DNA of 64,000 nt from Corynebacterium sputi DSM 45148 (GTDB lineage Bacteria > Actinomycetota > Actinomycetes > Mycobacteriales > Mycobacteriaceae): the NCBI RefSeq assembly GCF_000427865.1, contig NZ_ATYV01000013.1, positions 1 to 64,000 of the forward strand, written 5' to 3'. This document shows positions 1-8,674 of the stretch, one piece after another (position 1 is the first letter of the stretch; each line of letters starts with the position of its first letter). The position numbers and the translations under genes were made by a program. The notes under the pieces are model-generated. The model saw only the letters and a list, made by a program, of their open reading frames with translations. It was not told the DNA's origin and made no database searches.

Positions 1-196
1 AAATAGCACACCCCCACCCGACGGGGTATAAATGGGATGCGCAAAAAATACGGTTAATGTTTAAGCAGCCACCGCTAGGCGCTGCCGGCATCATTAAACC
101 GAAGTAAATAATAAGTACATCGGCACACTATCGAGTTCTCAAAAAACATTCGCACACCCTGCTCATCAGATCATGTCCGACTCGCCCAGGCAGCAA
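1..196 (-). other. rRNA operon leader; 16S gene expected just left of the window
   Basis: Read on the minus strand, about 130-160 contains TTTTTTGAGAACTCGATAGT. The element TTTGAGAACTCaATAGTGT is typical of actinobacterial rrn leaders, between the rrn promoters and the mature 16S rRNA. No mature rRNA sequence is inside the window. Position 1 therefore probably lies in the leader, with rrs beginning a little further left on the minus strand. That the operon lies there is an inference from the leader element and the promoter upstream. Confidence 0.6.
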
Positions 197-202
197 GAGA
201 AA

Positions 203-231
203 AACTTAGTTCCTCACCTTCTCGGTGTCAA
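203..231 (-). promoter_or_regulatory. rRNA operon promoter (sigma-A type)
   Basis: On the minus strand a perfect -35 hexamer TTGACA (226-231) is followed after 17 bp by TAAGTT (203-208). Transcription would start near 196 and run leftwards through the rrn leader. This is the best sigma-A promoter in the first 450 bases and is correctly placed for an rRNA operon. Confidence 0.65.
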
Positions 232-367
232 ACCGAGCAGAGAAGAAATTTTCTCAGCGTCACGCTGGCTACTTCTTGTGCTGGACACCGCGAAGCCATC
301 ACTGATTATTCTCAGTAGTGGATTCCCCTTGGTGTCTCGCTCGGTCCGTGCCTCGCTGACTCGATAT

Positions 368-397
368 ACATTAGCCATACGTGGCCACTCACCGCAA
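368..397 (-). promoter_or_regulatory. possible second upstream rrn promoter
   Basis: The minus strand shows TTGCGG (392-397), an 18-bp spacer and TAATGT (368-373). rRNA operons of this group often have tandem promoters, and this lies about 165 bp upstream of the stronger one. The match is weak. The rest of 1-444 holds no convincing gene. Confidence 0.3.
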
Positions 398-444
398 AAC
401 ACGTGGTCATCCGCGTTTTTATGGTTAACACTTCCGGAAATGTG

Positions 445-1761
445 TCACTCGGGGTCCTTTCCGGCCCCGTCGACGGTTCCGTTTCGCACCGCAGCCGTCG
501 TTCCCACTGTCGCGATGACTGCCATTCCGCCAGCCATCAAGAACACCGACGCAGATCCGGTCGCGGCAGCCAAGAGTCCGGCCACTGGAGGAATGGCGAC
601 CTGCGCCAGCCTGTTTCCAGTCAGACGTACAGAAAGCGCCAGCGCCCGGTCCTGCTCCGGAGCCAACTGGGAAACCCACGTCATCGTCATCGGCATCAGC
701 ATTCCCCATGTGAATCCACAGATGGCCGACCCAATGAATAGGTTCACCGGCCCTCCGAACCACGGAGCCGCTCCCATCGCCAGCATCGATACCGCTCCGA
801 TGACGGAGGATCCCACTAATACCCGGTTCCTCGGGAGGTTCTTCAGGATCATTGGCATGAAGCCACGCGCAACAACCGCAGCTCCACTTCGTGCAGACAA
901 GATCATCGTCACAACAGCGACGCTCAACCCGAGCTCCCGGCCAATTAGCGGCATGTACGCAATCATCAAGTCGATTCCGACGATGACGGTGATCGACGCG
1001 AACATTGCCGTTCCCATTCCCTTCTCCTTAAGGAGCGCACCAACACCGATATGAGGTTCCGGTGTCGAGGTGTCGGAGGGTGGAGGAAGGAAACGTCGGT
1101 AAGCGGTGGCGTTAAACCACCCGGGGATAAGGACGAGCAGACCCAGCGCCGTCAGCGCGAGCAGCGCTGGCGTCGTATCGACACTTCCGACCTGATCCTG
1201 CCCGGATGCGGCAACTGCACCGGAAATGAGGATGCCGGCGAACTGGCCGAGCGACACGCCAAGAGTGAAGTAGGCGAACATGGAATCCAGCCCGGCCGTG
1301 GAGCCCCGCAGATGCGCGACCATTCCCTGTGCTGCGATCAGGGTCACCAAGAGAGCGAAACCCATCAGGACGTAGCCAAGAAGGAGAATGATGAGGTCGG
1401 GGGACAGGGCAATCATCAGCGCCGAGAGCACCGTCGTCACCAAGCCGATCCGCATCAACGTTGGCGCGGCACCGGCATCTGCCCGCTTTCCTGCCGCGAC
1501 GGCCACCAACAGAGGAACCAGAGAGAACGCCGCGGTGAACACACCGATCGTCGTCGCGTTGCCACCGAACTCAAGAATCCGGTAACTAACCAACATCCTT
1601 GCACCGCTGAACACTGCCTGCGTGCCGACCGAAACGGCCACAAGAACGAAGAACCAACGCTTCAGGTCGTGCTCATTCGAATCGCTGGAATCGTCCGTGG
1701 GCTTTTTCATGTCGGTGATGGTACCGCCGTTCACCGCGGCTTTTTCCGGAGGGTTTTCCAT
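445..1761 (-). CDS. MFS transporter
   Basis: Encodes about 438 residues with the alternating hydrophobic segments of a 12-helix major facilitator superfamily permease. A charged cytoplasmic loop follows helix 6 (around the PPPSDTSTPEPH stretch). The substrate cannot be read from the sequence. A drug or sugar exporter is plausible because helix 1 follows a short polar N-terminus and no binding-protein or kinase genes are adjacent. The start is uncertain: ATG at 1761 is used here, but ATG at 1710 (MKKPTDD) also leaves enough sequence before helix 1, and neither has a clear Shine-Dalgarno site. The gene is transcribed in the same direction as the rRNA operon to its left and away from the NYN gene. 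Confidence 0.8.
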   Translation of the reverse strand: MENPPEKAAVNGGTITDMKKPTDDSSDSNEHDLKRWFFVLVAVSVGTQAVFSGARMLVSYRILEFGGNATTIGVFTAAFSLVPLLVAVAAGKRADAGAAPTLMRIGLVTTVLSALMIALSPDLIILLLGYVLMGFALLVTLIAAQGMVAHLRGSTAGLDSMFAYFTLGVSLGQFAGILISGAVAASGQDQVGSVDTTPALLALTALGLLVLIPGWFNATAYRRFLPPPSDTSTPEPHIGVGALLKEKGMGTAMFASITVIVGIDLMIAYMPLIGRELGLSVAVVTMILSARSGAAVVARGFMPMILKNLPRNRVLVGSSVIGAVSMLAMGAAPWFGGPVNLFIGSAICGFTWGMLMPMTMTWVSQLAPEQDRALALSVRLTGNRLAQVAIPPVAGLLAAATGSASVFLMAGGMAVIATVGTTAAVRNGTVDGAGKDPE

Positions 1762-1865
1762 CAAAAGCGATAGGCGCAACCACCGAGGTCCGACAAACAC
1801 AGCGCCACGTCATGCATCCTTGGGGGAGCCAAGACGCTACTGACGATAGAAAGAGACAGAAAATA

Positions 1866-3140
1866 ATGCTTGAGCGAACTCTCGTGTACGTGGATACCTC
1901 TTACCTTTTGGCGAGCTTCTACAACTCCTGGGACAGCGGGGCGCGCGGTCAGTTGGAGATAGATCTGCGTGGTGTCGTGCGGGTGTTGGACGAGATGATC
2001 AGTCAACAGTTAGGCCAACCGATTCAACGACAGTTTTGGTACGACGGCATCCCGGAGTCGGGGCCGCACCGTTACCAGCGACAGCTACGTTCCATCGACG
2101 GTGTGCAGTTGCGCGCCGGTCAGTTGATCGAGTGGGGTGACCGCAGGACCCAGAAGGGCGTGGACACGTTGCTCGTGGTCGACATGGTCACGGCCGCTTT
2201 CCGCAGTCATGCTTCCGATATCGTTTTGGTCTCCGGCGACGCCGATATGCTGCCAGGTGTCCGCGAGGCGGTGAAATCCGGTGTGCGCGTGCATCTGTAC
2301 GGCTTCGGCTGGGATTCAACGTCTTCGGCATTGCGGTATGAGAGCGATACGACCACGATCCTCGACCCGCGTGAGGACTTCGCCGAGTCGATGCGGTTGA
2401 ACGTGCTGGAAGGTCCGCTGCAGCCGACCGTCCGCAGCAAGCCCCTTGGCGATTGCGAAGAGCCTGAGGGCCAGGAAGCGGTTCCGGTGCCAGGCTTCGC
2501 GCGCCCCACCGAGGCGACTCCTGCTGCGCAGGAGGAGAGCAAGGGCAAAGACTCAGAAACGCTTCCCGACGCCCCCCTCCACACCCCAGACCCCGACACC
2601 CGCTCCTCCAGCGAGGACTCTGCTGCACCTGCGGCACCTGCTGCCGCACCTGTGCCGGAAGCACCGCCTGCACAGACTGCACCGGCTGCGCCGGTGGCCA
2701 CTCCCCAGCCTGAGGCCCACCCCGAGCCCATGCCGGAGGTTCCCCCGATGCCCGGCGCTGAGGAGTTCGCCTCCCACGAGGAGCCGGCAGGCCCCGGCGC
2801 GCGACCGAACCCGTCAATGATGGCGCCAAAGCGGAAGCTCCGCTCGCGCTATGTGCCGCTGCCTAACGAAGTGTGGTCCTCCGCTGGTTTTCATACGCCA
2901 TTCGATGCCGGACAGCAGTACGCGACATGGTGGTTCGAGAACGTAGCATCGGACACACAGCGCGATGAAGCCCACCTCCTCACAGGAGGCGGGCTTCCTC
3001 CGGAAATCGACCGGCCGCTGCTGCAGTTCGCCTGCGAATCACTCCACGAGTACACACTCACGGAGACTCAGCGGGTAAATCTCCGGGACGGTTTCCACTC
3101 CGGAATCCGGGCGATTCTGCTCAGCCGTAAGAACGGCTAA
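1866..3140 (+). CDS. NYN-domain protein (putative RNase)
   Basis: 424 residues from ATG 1866 (MLERTLVYVD). Residues 1-165 form a NYN/PIN-like domain with the expected acidic motifs: VYVDTSYLL near the N-terminus, VVDMVTAAF in the middle, and VSGDADMLPGVREAV. These Asp residues would bind the catalytic metal. A Pro/Ala/Glu-rich linker (about residues 200-330) leads to a conserved C-terminal domain of about 95 residues. NYN proteins of this kind act on RNA, but the target here is unknown. The in-frame ATG at 1812 was not chosen because the conserved domain starts directly at MLERTLVYVD. The gene converges on the PspA gene, 4 bp away. Confidence 0.8.
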   Translation: MLERTLVYVDTSYLLASFYNSWDSGARGQLEIDLRGVVRVLDEMISQQLGQPIQRQFWYDGIPESGPHRYQRQLRSIDGVQLRAGQLIEWGDRRTQKGVDTLLVVDMVTAAFRSHASDIVLVSGDADMLPGVREAVKSGVRVHLYGFGWDSTSSALRYESDTTTILDPREDFAESMRLNVLEGPLQPTVRSKPLGDCEEPEGQEAVPVPGFARPTEATPAAQEESKGKDSETLPDAPLHTPDPDTRSSSEDSAAPAAPAAAPVPEAPPAQTAPAAPVATPQPEAHPEPMPEVPPMPGAEEFASHEEPAGPGARPNPSMMAPKRKLRSRYVPLPNEVWSSAGFHTPFDAGQQYATWWFENVASDTQRDEAHLLTGGGLPPEIDRPLLQFACESLHEYTLTETQRVNLRDGFHSGIRAILLSRKNG

Positions 3141-3144
3141 ACAA

Positions 3145-3987
3145 CTAGTTGCGGCCGGCGTCCCCGGTGGCGTCGGCCTCACCCTGGTCGTCGGTGGGCT
3201 CGGCGGTGCCGCCTTCAATCTCACCACCAGCTCCACCGGTAGAACCGGCGGACAGCTCATTGGAGCCGTCGCCCTTCATCTGGGCGCGGATCTCCTCCAG
3301 ACGGGAGTTGGCCTTGAAGTCAGTCATGCTCGACTCGATCTCAGCCATCTTGCCGTCGACGGAGTCCCCGGCCAGTTCCTGAGCACCCAGGGCATTGGCG
3401 TAACGGGACTCGATCTTCTCCCGGACCTCGTCGAGGCTGGGACCGGAGGACTTGCTAGCAGAACGGACCCCATCCAGGGCAGCGGAGGTCTGCTCCTGCA
3501 TGTTCGCCTGGTCTGCCTGCGACTCCAGTTCGCGGATCTGCGAGGAGAGCTGCTGGTACTCCATCTGCGAGCGCTTGGCCTGAGTCTGCGCTTCTTCGGC
3601 GGCGCGGGAGGCGGCCTCGTGCATCGCGGCGGTGTCCTCCAGCTCCTGCTCGACGGAGATGAGCTGCGAGGCGAACGTCTCCGCGCTGGCCTCGTACTGC
3701 TGGGCCTTGGTGGCGTCGCCAGCCTCGGCAGCGCGGCCGGCCTGGTCCAGAGCGGCGCGGGTGTTGGTGTCGAGCTTGTCGCGCTCCTTCTTCAGACGAC
3801 CAAGCTTCATCTCCAGCTGATTGCGGTTACCGATGACGGACGCCGCCTGCTCCTGAATCTGCTGGTGCTGTTCCCGTGCCGCCTGCGCGGCCTGGTGGAT
3901 CTGAACCTTCGGATCGGCATTGTCTTCGATCGCCTTGTCGAAGGAAGACATCATGTACTTCCAGCCTTTGCTGAACGGGTTAGACAT
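3145..3987 (-). CDS. PspA/IM30 family protein
   Basis: 280 residues. Residues 1-200 are almost wholly coiled coil (Gln, Glu, Lys, Ala-rich heptads), starting MSNPFSKGWKYMMSSFDKAI, the usual amphipathic start of PspA proteins that bind stressed membranes. The tail after about residue 225 is Gly/Glu/Asp-rich. ATG 3987 has a Shine-Dalgarno site (AGGAG, 8-bp spacer) and so is preferred to the longer frame starting at 4017. Actinobacterial PspA maintains envelope integrity. No phage-shock transcription factor gene is adjacent. The divergent neighbour is a membrane-anchored serine hydrolase, so an envelope theme is plausible. Confidence 0.85.
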   Translation of the reverse strand: MSNPFSKGWKYMMSSFDKAIEDNADPKVQIHQAAQAAREQHQQIQEQAASVIGNRNQLEMKLGRLKKERDKLDTNTRAALDQAGRAAEAGDATKAQQYEASAETFASQLISVEQELEDTAAMHEAASRAAEEAQTQAKRSQMEYQQLSSQIRELESQADQANMQEQTSAALDGVRSASKSSGPSLDEVREKIESRYANALGAQELAGDSVDGKMAEIESSMTDFKANSRLEEIRAQMKGDGSNELSAGSTGGAGGEIEGGTAEPTDDQGEADATGDAGRN

Positions 3988-4111
3988 TCGGAACTCCTGG
4001 TCGTCTGGTTCGAGCACGACCGCGTTAACTACGTGCGGCCCATTTACACCGACATTCTACGGAATCTGCCTGCATCCATCATGTGGCTACCGGGCGCGAG
4101 AAGCGCAGGTC

Positions 4112-5326
4112 ATGTCGGTATCATCATTAACCATGTCATCCGCACGGATTCTCGGCCGCGTTTCGGCCGCATTCGGTACCGCGCTGCTCGCTGCCGCAAT
4201 GTTCGCTCCGTCTTCCATCGCAACCAGCAGCTCGACGTCCCCTGCGTCGACATCGTCCAGTACGACTTCGGAGGCCTCGACCACAACGTCGGGAAGCACC
4301 TCTACTGACACCTCAGCTGAACCTGATGAGTCGGATGAACCAGACGACGGACGCACCACGTTCACCTCTTCCCAGCCATGGGCAGACTTGCCGGAGGCAA
4401 CCTTCCTCCCGGACTATGACGCGATCCAAGACCGCATGGACGAGATCACCGAAGAGTTAAACGGGCAAGGTCGAGTCGGAATCGCTTTGTTGGACCGCGC
4501 CACCGGCACGATGTTGTCCAACGAGGATGGGCAGTCGCCGTTCAGTCTGGCGAGCACGACGAAGATCTTCATCGCTGAAGTTGTGGGTTTCACCAACTTC
4601 AATCCTGATGACGGCCCGATGGAACAGGGCGAGGGCATCACCCCGGACAGCAGCGTGCAGGACAACATGCTTCGCGACGACGCGATCCGGCTCTCCGACA
4701 ATGAGGCCACCACCTCACTGTGGAGCTCCTACGGGTCCCGCGACATCATCGAGAGCGTGAAGGAGCGGTACGGCCTGTCGGATGCAACGGTTGCCTCCGG
4801 CGACTGGGGTGCCGTCACCAGTTCCCCCGAGGACCTGGCGTACTTCTTCGATGGACTGCTGGATGGCTCCGGCGGTTTGTCCCAGCAAGAGTCGACGTAC
4901 CTGACGAACCTGCTCTACTCCTCCCCGAAGTACAGCTACGGCGGCACGGACCAGGACTTTGGTCTGCGCGCCGGCGCCCCGAACCTTCCGACCGGACAGA
5001 AGAACGGATGGGTTCCGCCGTCCTACCTGAACTCTGCAGGATTCCTTGGTGACGACGAGCGTTTCACCATGGCTGTTCTGACCCAGAATCTCTCGGCTGA
5101 TGATGTCACCGACATCGTCGACTTCGCCCTAGAAGGCGGTGACGCAATCACCGATCCTGACAGTGGTTCCGACGATTCGGCACAAATCCTCACCATGGAG
5201 AACAGCTCCGACTCTGGGACTATCGCCGGTGTCAGCGTCTTCGCAATTGCCGGAGGCGCAATCCTCATCGCTGCGCTGGCATACATCCTGGGCTGGATGA
5301 ACCGGGGCAAGCGCACCAATCCTTAA
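4112..5326 (+). CDS. membrane-anchored class A beta-lactamase-like serine hydrolase
   Basis: 404 residues. An N-terminal hydrophobic segment (residues 12-33) is followed by a long Ser/Thr-rich, probably glycosylated stalk (38-75). The hydrolase domain has the penicilloyl-serine transferase triad: STTK (148-151), SDN (195-197) and KNG (297-299) in place of KTG. A C-terminal transmembrane helix (about 378-398) ends in basic residues. It is therefore probably an outward-facing domain held by two anchors. No class A omega-loop motif with the deacylating Glu was identified, so a peptidase-like or penicillin-binding role is as likely as beta-lactamase activity. The start could also be ATG 4133. A GCAGG lies close to 4112. 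Confidence 0.75.
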   Translation: MSVSSLTMSSARILGRVSAAFGTALLAAAMFAPSSIATSSSTSPASTSSSTTSEASTTTSGSTSTDTSAEPDESDEPDDGRTTFTSSQPWADLPEATFLPDYDAIQDRMDEITEELNGQGRVGIALLDRATGTMLSNEDGQSPFSLASTTKIFIAEVVGFTNFNPDDGPMEQGEGITPDSSVQDNMLRDDAIRLSDNEATTSLWSSYGSRDIIESVKERYGLSDATVASGDWGAVTSSPEDLAYFFDGLLDGSGGLSQQESTYLTNLLYSSPKYSYGGTDQDFGLRAGAPNLPTGQKNGWVPPSYLNSAGFLGDDERFTMAVLTQNLSADDVTDIVDFALEGGDAITDPDSGSDDSAQILTMENSSDSGTIAGVSVFAIAGGAILIAALAYILGWMNRGKRTNP

Positions 5327-5345
5327 TCCATCTGCGTATACACGT

Positions 5346-5383
5346 CGGCCCCCGGAACCTGTCAGTACAGGGGCCGGGGGCCG
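5346..5383. terminator. bidirectional hairpin between the serine hydrolase and thioredoxin genes
   Basis: A ten-base inverted repeat, CGGCCCCCGG / CCGGGGGCCG, encloses a second stem CCTGT/ACAGG. It sits between two convergent genes. There is no strong U-tract on either side, so termination would rely on stem stability. Confidence 0.65.
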
Positions 5384-5410
5384 AAAGCTTAGGCGTGAGG
5401 TACCGGCAGA

Positions 5411-5797
5411 CTACTGCTGATTCTCTTCGCCCTGCTGCGCCTGCGCCTCAGCGATCTGGCGGCGGACGTCTTCCATGTCCAGCTCCTGCGCCTGCTTCAG
5501 CACATCATCGATAGCCTCACCCGGGATGACACCCGGGTTCTGGAACAGCAGGATGCCGTCACGGAAGAGGAAGAGGGTCGGAATGGACTGGATGCCCAGC
5601 GCTGCCGAGACTTCCTGGTTGGAGTCGGTGTCCAGCTTCGCGAACACCACGTCCTGGTGACGCTCCGAGGCCTGCTCGTAGATCGGTGCGAACTGTTTGC
5701 ACGGACCACACCACTCAGCCCATGCGTCAACCAGAACGATGCCCTCCTGTTCGACAGTGCTGGCGAAGTTCTCATTGGTTACGTCGATCGTTGGCAT
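5411..5797 (-). CDS. thioredoxin
   Basis: 128 residues with a single thioredoxin fold. The active site is WCGPC (about residues 29-33) and the cis-Pro loop is IPTLFLF. It acts as a cytoplasmic dithiol reductant. A charged, Gln-rich tail of about 20 residues extends beyond the usual 105-110. The Shine-Dalgarno site GGGAGG precedes ATG 5797. It lies downstream of dnaB but is separated from it by a hairpin, so it is probably transcribed separately. It is a second thioredoxin beside the one linked to trxB at 46.4 kb, and the two differ in sequence. Confidence 0.92.
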   Translation of the reverse strand: MPTIDVTNENFASTVEQEGIVLVDAWAEWCGPCKQFAPIYEQASERHQDVVFAKLDTDSNQEVSAALGIQSIPTLFLFRDGILLFQNPGVIPGEAIDDVLKQAQELDMEDVRRQIAEAQAQQGEENQQ

Positions 5798-5849
5798 TCA
5801 GGTCCCTCCCGGGAAGTTGGAAATGTCTACGCCCCATGCAACACGAAAT

Positions 5850-5872
5850 CCCCCGCGAATGTTCCGCGGGGG
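5850..5872 (-). terminator. terminator downstream of dnaB
   Basis: Perfect eight-base stem CCCCCGCG / CGCGGGGG with a seven-base loop, 29 bp past the dnaB stop codon. On the minus strand it is followed by ATTTC, a weak U-tract. Confidence 0.7.
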
Positions 5873-5900
5873 AGTAGTGGAGCCATGACCTGCGATGCCG

Positions 5901-7478
5901 TTAGCCGCGATGCATGTCAACAAACCGGGAGAAGTGCAGCTGCGTCGCAACCGGAACCACGCCCAGCGGGCCACCACGGTGCTTCGCGATGATGATGTCC
6001 GCTTCACCAGCGCGCTCGTGCGACTCTTCCGAGGCCTGCGAATCCGGCCGGTACAGCAGCAGCACGATGTCTGCGTCCTGCTCCAGCGAACCGGACTCAC
6101 GCAGGTCGGCGACCTGAGGCCGCTTATCCGTACGGGACTCCGGACCACGGTTTAGCTGCGAGATCGCAATGACGGGAACTTCAAGTTCCTTCGCCATCAG
6201 CTTCAGGTGACGAGAAAATTCCGAGACCTCTTGCTGACGAGACTCAACCTTCTTGCCCGACGACATCAGCTGCAGGTAGTCCACCACGACAAGGTCGAGG
6301 TCGTTCTTCTGCTTCAACTGACGGGCCTTGGAGCGAATTTCCATCATGGTGAGGTTGGGGGAGTCGTCGATGAATAGTTTCGCGTCTTGCCATTTCGCCA
6401 TTCCGTCGATCAGTCGGCTCCAAGCGTCCTCGTCCATGTTTCCCGAGCGCATATCCGACAACGCCACCTGAGCCTCAGCGGAGAGAATTCGCATCATGAT
6501 CTCGGACTTGGACATTTCCAGCGAGAAGATCACGGAGGATTTGCCATTGCGGATCGACGCCGAGCGCATGAAGTCGATCGCCAAGGTCGACTTACCAACA
6601 CCCGGTCGCGCCGCAATGATCACCATCTGGCCCGACTGCAGGCCGTTGGTCATGTCATCGAGGTCTCGGAAGCCAGTGGGAACACCTTTGGCAATACCAC
6701 CGTCCTGCTCCAGCGACTGCAGTTCATTAATGGTCGGGTCCAGGAGCTCCGCCATTGAGGCGTAGTCGTCCTTTGCCTCGGCCGAGGTCAGCTCCAGAAT
6801 CTCCTGCTGCGCCGCGTCAACGAGCTGCTCAGCCTCCGTGTCTTCCGCGCCCGCGTAGGCCATTTGCACAATGCGAGTGCCTGTTTCCATCAAACGACGG
6901 ATCAGCGCCTTCTCCGCGACGATTTTCGCGTAATAATGAGCGTTGGCTGCGGTCGGCACCATGGCCGTCAGCGTGTGCAGATACGGGGCTCCACCAATAC
7001 GCTCCAGTTCACCGAGCCGGTCGAGACGCCCAGCCACCAGGATCGGGTCGACCTCGGAGGTCTCACCAAACAGGTGCAAAATCGCCTCGTAGATCGCCTG
7101 GTGAGCCGGCCGGTAGAAGTCCTCGGTCTTGAGGATCGTGTACACGTCCGCGATGACATTCGGGCTCAGCAGCATACCGCCGAGCACCGCCTGCTCCGCC
7201 TCGATGTTGTGAGGAGGTTGGCGGTCAAAGCTCACGCTTTCCGACGCTCCGGATCCACGCTTCCGATACTCCTCAGCCGACGACCCCCGGCCAGCGCTGG
7301 TGGCTCCTCCGGAGTCGCCTCTGCGGCCTGAGTCGCGGAAATCGGAATCAGGGGGCAGGGGAGCGTCGTCAAGCGGCGGGGGAGCGGCACCGTCGATGTA
7401 ATCGTCGAAGCTCGGACCGGAATCCGCGGGGACGTCCGGGTACCCGGAGTCCTGGCTTTCCTCGTAGGGACTGGTCAC
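5901..7478 (-). CDS. dnaB: replicative DNA helicase DnaB
   Basis: 525 residues. An N-terminal disordered acidic/Gly-rich extension (about residues 1-85) precedes the DnaB N-terminal domain (PPHNIEAEQAVLGGML). The RecA-type motor follows, with Walker A (ARPGVGKST), Walker B (LDLVVVDYLQLM) and the DnaB tail motif ending near HFSRFVD. It unwinds DNA as a hexamer at the fork. In this phylum it is probably loaded through DciA, encoded at 59.8 kb. Unlike some mycobacterial DnaB genes it has no intein. The start is GTG 7478 with AAGGAG 8 bp upstream. The upstream intergenic region carries three perfect DnaA boxes. Confidence 0.96.
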   Translation of the reverse strand: MTSPYEESQDSGYPDVPADSGPSFDDYIDGAAPPPLDDAPLPPDSDFRDSGRRGDSGGATSAGRGSSAEEYRKRGSGASESVSFDRQPPHNIEAEQAVLGGMLLSPNVIADVYTILKTEDFYRPAHQAIYEAILHLFGETSEVDPILVAGRLDRLGELERIGGAPYLHTLTAMVPTAANAHYYAKIVAEKALIRRLMETGTRIVQMAYAGAEDTEAEQLVDAAQQEILELTSAEAKDDYASMAELLDPTINELQSLEQDGGIAKGVPTGFRDLDDMTNGLQSGQMVIIAARPGVGKSTLAIDFMRSASIRNGKSSVIFSLEMSKSEIMMRILSAEAQVALSDMRSGNMDEDAWSRLIDGMAKWQDAKLFIDDSPNLTMMEIRSKARQLKQKNDLDLVVVDYLQLMSSGKKVESRQQEVSEFSRHLKLMAKELEVPVIAISQLNRGPESRTDKRPQVADLRESGSLEQDADIVLLLYRPDSQASEESHERAGEADIIIAKHRGGPLGVVPVATQLHFSRFVDMHRG

Positions 7479-7610
7479 CGATCCAACTCCTTCGTCACGA
7501 TCATTGGTGTTCTACACACATCTTCCCCCTTGCCCCAGACCGCAGGCAGCGGCCCCATCTTCTGCAGACTAGTGCACCATCAGCGGCTTCGTGAACTCAT
7601 CGGCGGTCCG

Positions 7611-7644
7611 ATATCCACAGTTTTCCACCGGCCAATGTGGATAA
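7611..7644. promoter_or_regulatory. DnaA boxes upstream of dnaB (proximal pair)
   Basis: 7636-7644 is TGTGGATAA, a perfect DnaA box on the minus strand. 7611-7619 is ATATCCACA, one mismatch from consensus on the plus strand. They lie 130-170 bp upstream of the dnaB start. DnaA binding could regulate dnaB or titrate DnaA. Confidence 0.6.
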
Positions 7645-7923
7645 CTGTGTGGACGAAGTGGGGAAAGATTCTCCACTTTTTGAGAACCCGCTGGTCACCT
7701 CATGTTCCCGTATGTGGGAAGTGTCGCGCATCCGTCGGCAACTACGGTTCACTTGGGTAAACTACCAGGTCACGACCATATTCTGGACATGTCAACTCAG
7801 ACGCGCCTGGCCTGCAGATCTTCATTCCAGACCTGGAGGCAGGTGCCGGTTTAACTCAGGTGACGCTCTCGTTCATCTCGTAATCCACTGAAACGAACGG
7901 GAATTCAACAACTCCAGTGGACC

Positions 7924-7943
7924 TTATCCACAAGTTATCCACA
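7924..7943 (+). promoter_or_regulatory. two perfect tandem DnaA boxes (dnaB-rplI intergenic)
   Basis: TTATCCACA occurs at 7924-7932 and again at 7935-7943, same strand, 11 bp apart. That is one helical turn, a spacing that favours cooperative DnaA binding. The whole gap 7479-8105 shows no credible gene. Its visible content is these boxes, the proximal pair and the rplI terminator. Confidence 0.65.
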
Positions 7944-8065
7944 ATGGAAACGGGGATATTCACACCCGCGCCAGGGGCCCCAGAAGCACATTCAGATAGC
8001 CTCGGAAAACACTTCAGGGCCCGACCACGTAAGTGGCGGACCCTGAGATGCGCTGTTGTCATTGG

Positions 8066-8086
8066 GAAGGCTGGACAAGCCTTCCG
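8066..8086 (-). terminator. terminator downstream of rplI
   Basis: GGAAGGCT / AGCCTTCC stem with a five-base loop, 20 bp past the rplI stop. The U-tract on the minus strand is poor. Confidence 0.55.
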
Positions 8087-8105
8087 TCGTCAGAAATGGC
8101 TTGGA

Positions 8106-8558
8106 CTAGCCGGCGACGACCTGCACGGAAACGTGTGCGGTGATCTGCGGGTGCAGATTGACGTCCACGGTGTGCTTGCCGAGTGCCTTGATCTGGCTCG
8201 GCGCGAGTTCGACGTTCCGCTTGTCGATCGACTGACCGGTGGCGGTACGGATGGCGGCGACGATGTCGGCCGGGGTGACGGAACCGAAGAGCTTACCGCT
8301 CTCAGATGCCTTCACCTCGACGGACACGTTCTCAGCACCATCGATGGTGTTCTTGATTTCACGAGCGTGATCGAGGTCGCGGATTCCGCGGGCCTCCTGG
8401 GCACGACGGATGCCCTCGATCTGCTTCTCTGCACCACGGGTGGCGACAATCGCCATACCGCGCGGAAGCAGGTAGTTACGTCCGTAGCCGGCCTTGACCT
8501 CCACGATGTCACCGGGGACACCGAGGTTCTCAACGGCGGCGGTGAGGATCAGCTTCAT
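8106..8558 (-). CDS. rplI: 50S ribosomal protein L9
   Basis: 150 residues, the usual L9 length. It starts [20 protein letters not shown] and carries the signature G[11 protein letters not shown]. The N-terminal domain binds 23S rRNA, and a long helix (residues 40-75) joins it to the C-terminal domain. The start is ATG 8558, which has a purine-rich AAAGGCAGGG upstream, not the longer frame. It is the last gene of the rpsF-ssb-rplI operon. rpsR, often between ssb and rplI in other Actinobacteria, is absent here, as in Corynebacterium. Confidence 0.96.
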   Translation of the reverse strand: MKLILTAAVENLGVPGDIVEVKAGYGRNYLLPRGMAIVATRGAEKQIEGIRRAQEARGIRDLDHAREIKNTIDGAENVSVEVKASESGKLFGSVTPADIVAAIRTATGQSIDKRNVELAPSQIKALGKHTVDVNLHPQITAHVSVQVVAG

Positions 8559-8674
8559 GATCCCTGCCTTTCGGTGGAAGATTCTGAATAGGAAGAAAGG
8601 TGGTGACGGATACACCGTCAACCGTAAAGCTCAGTTGGAGTCAGAAACCTGAACTCGCGCCCAACTACTGGGAA

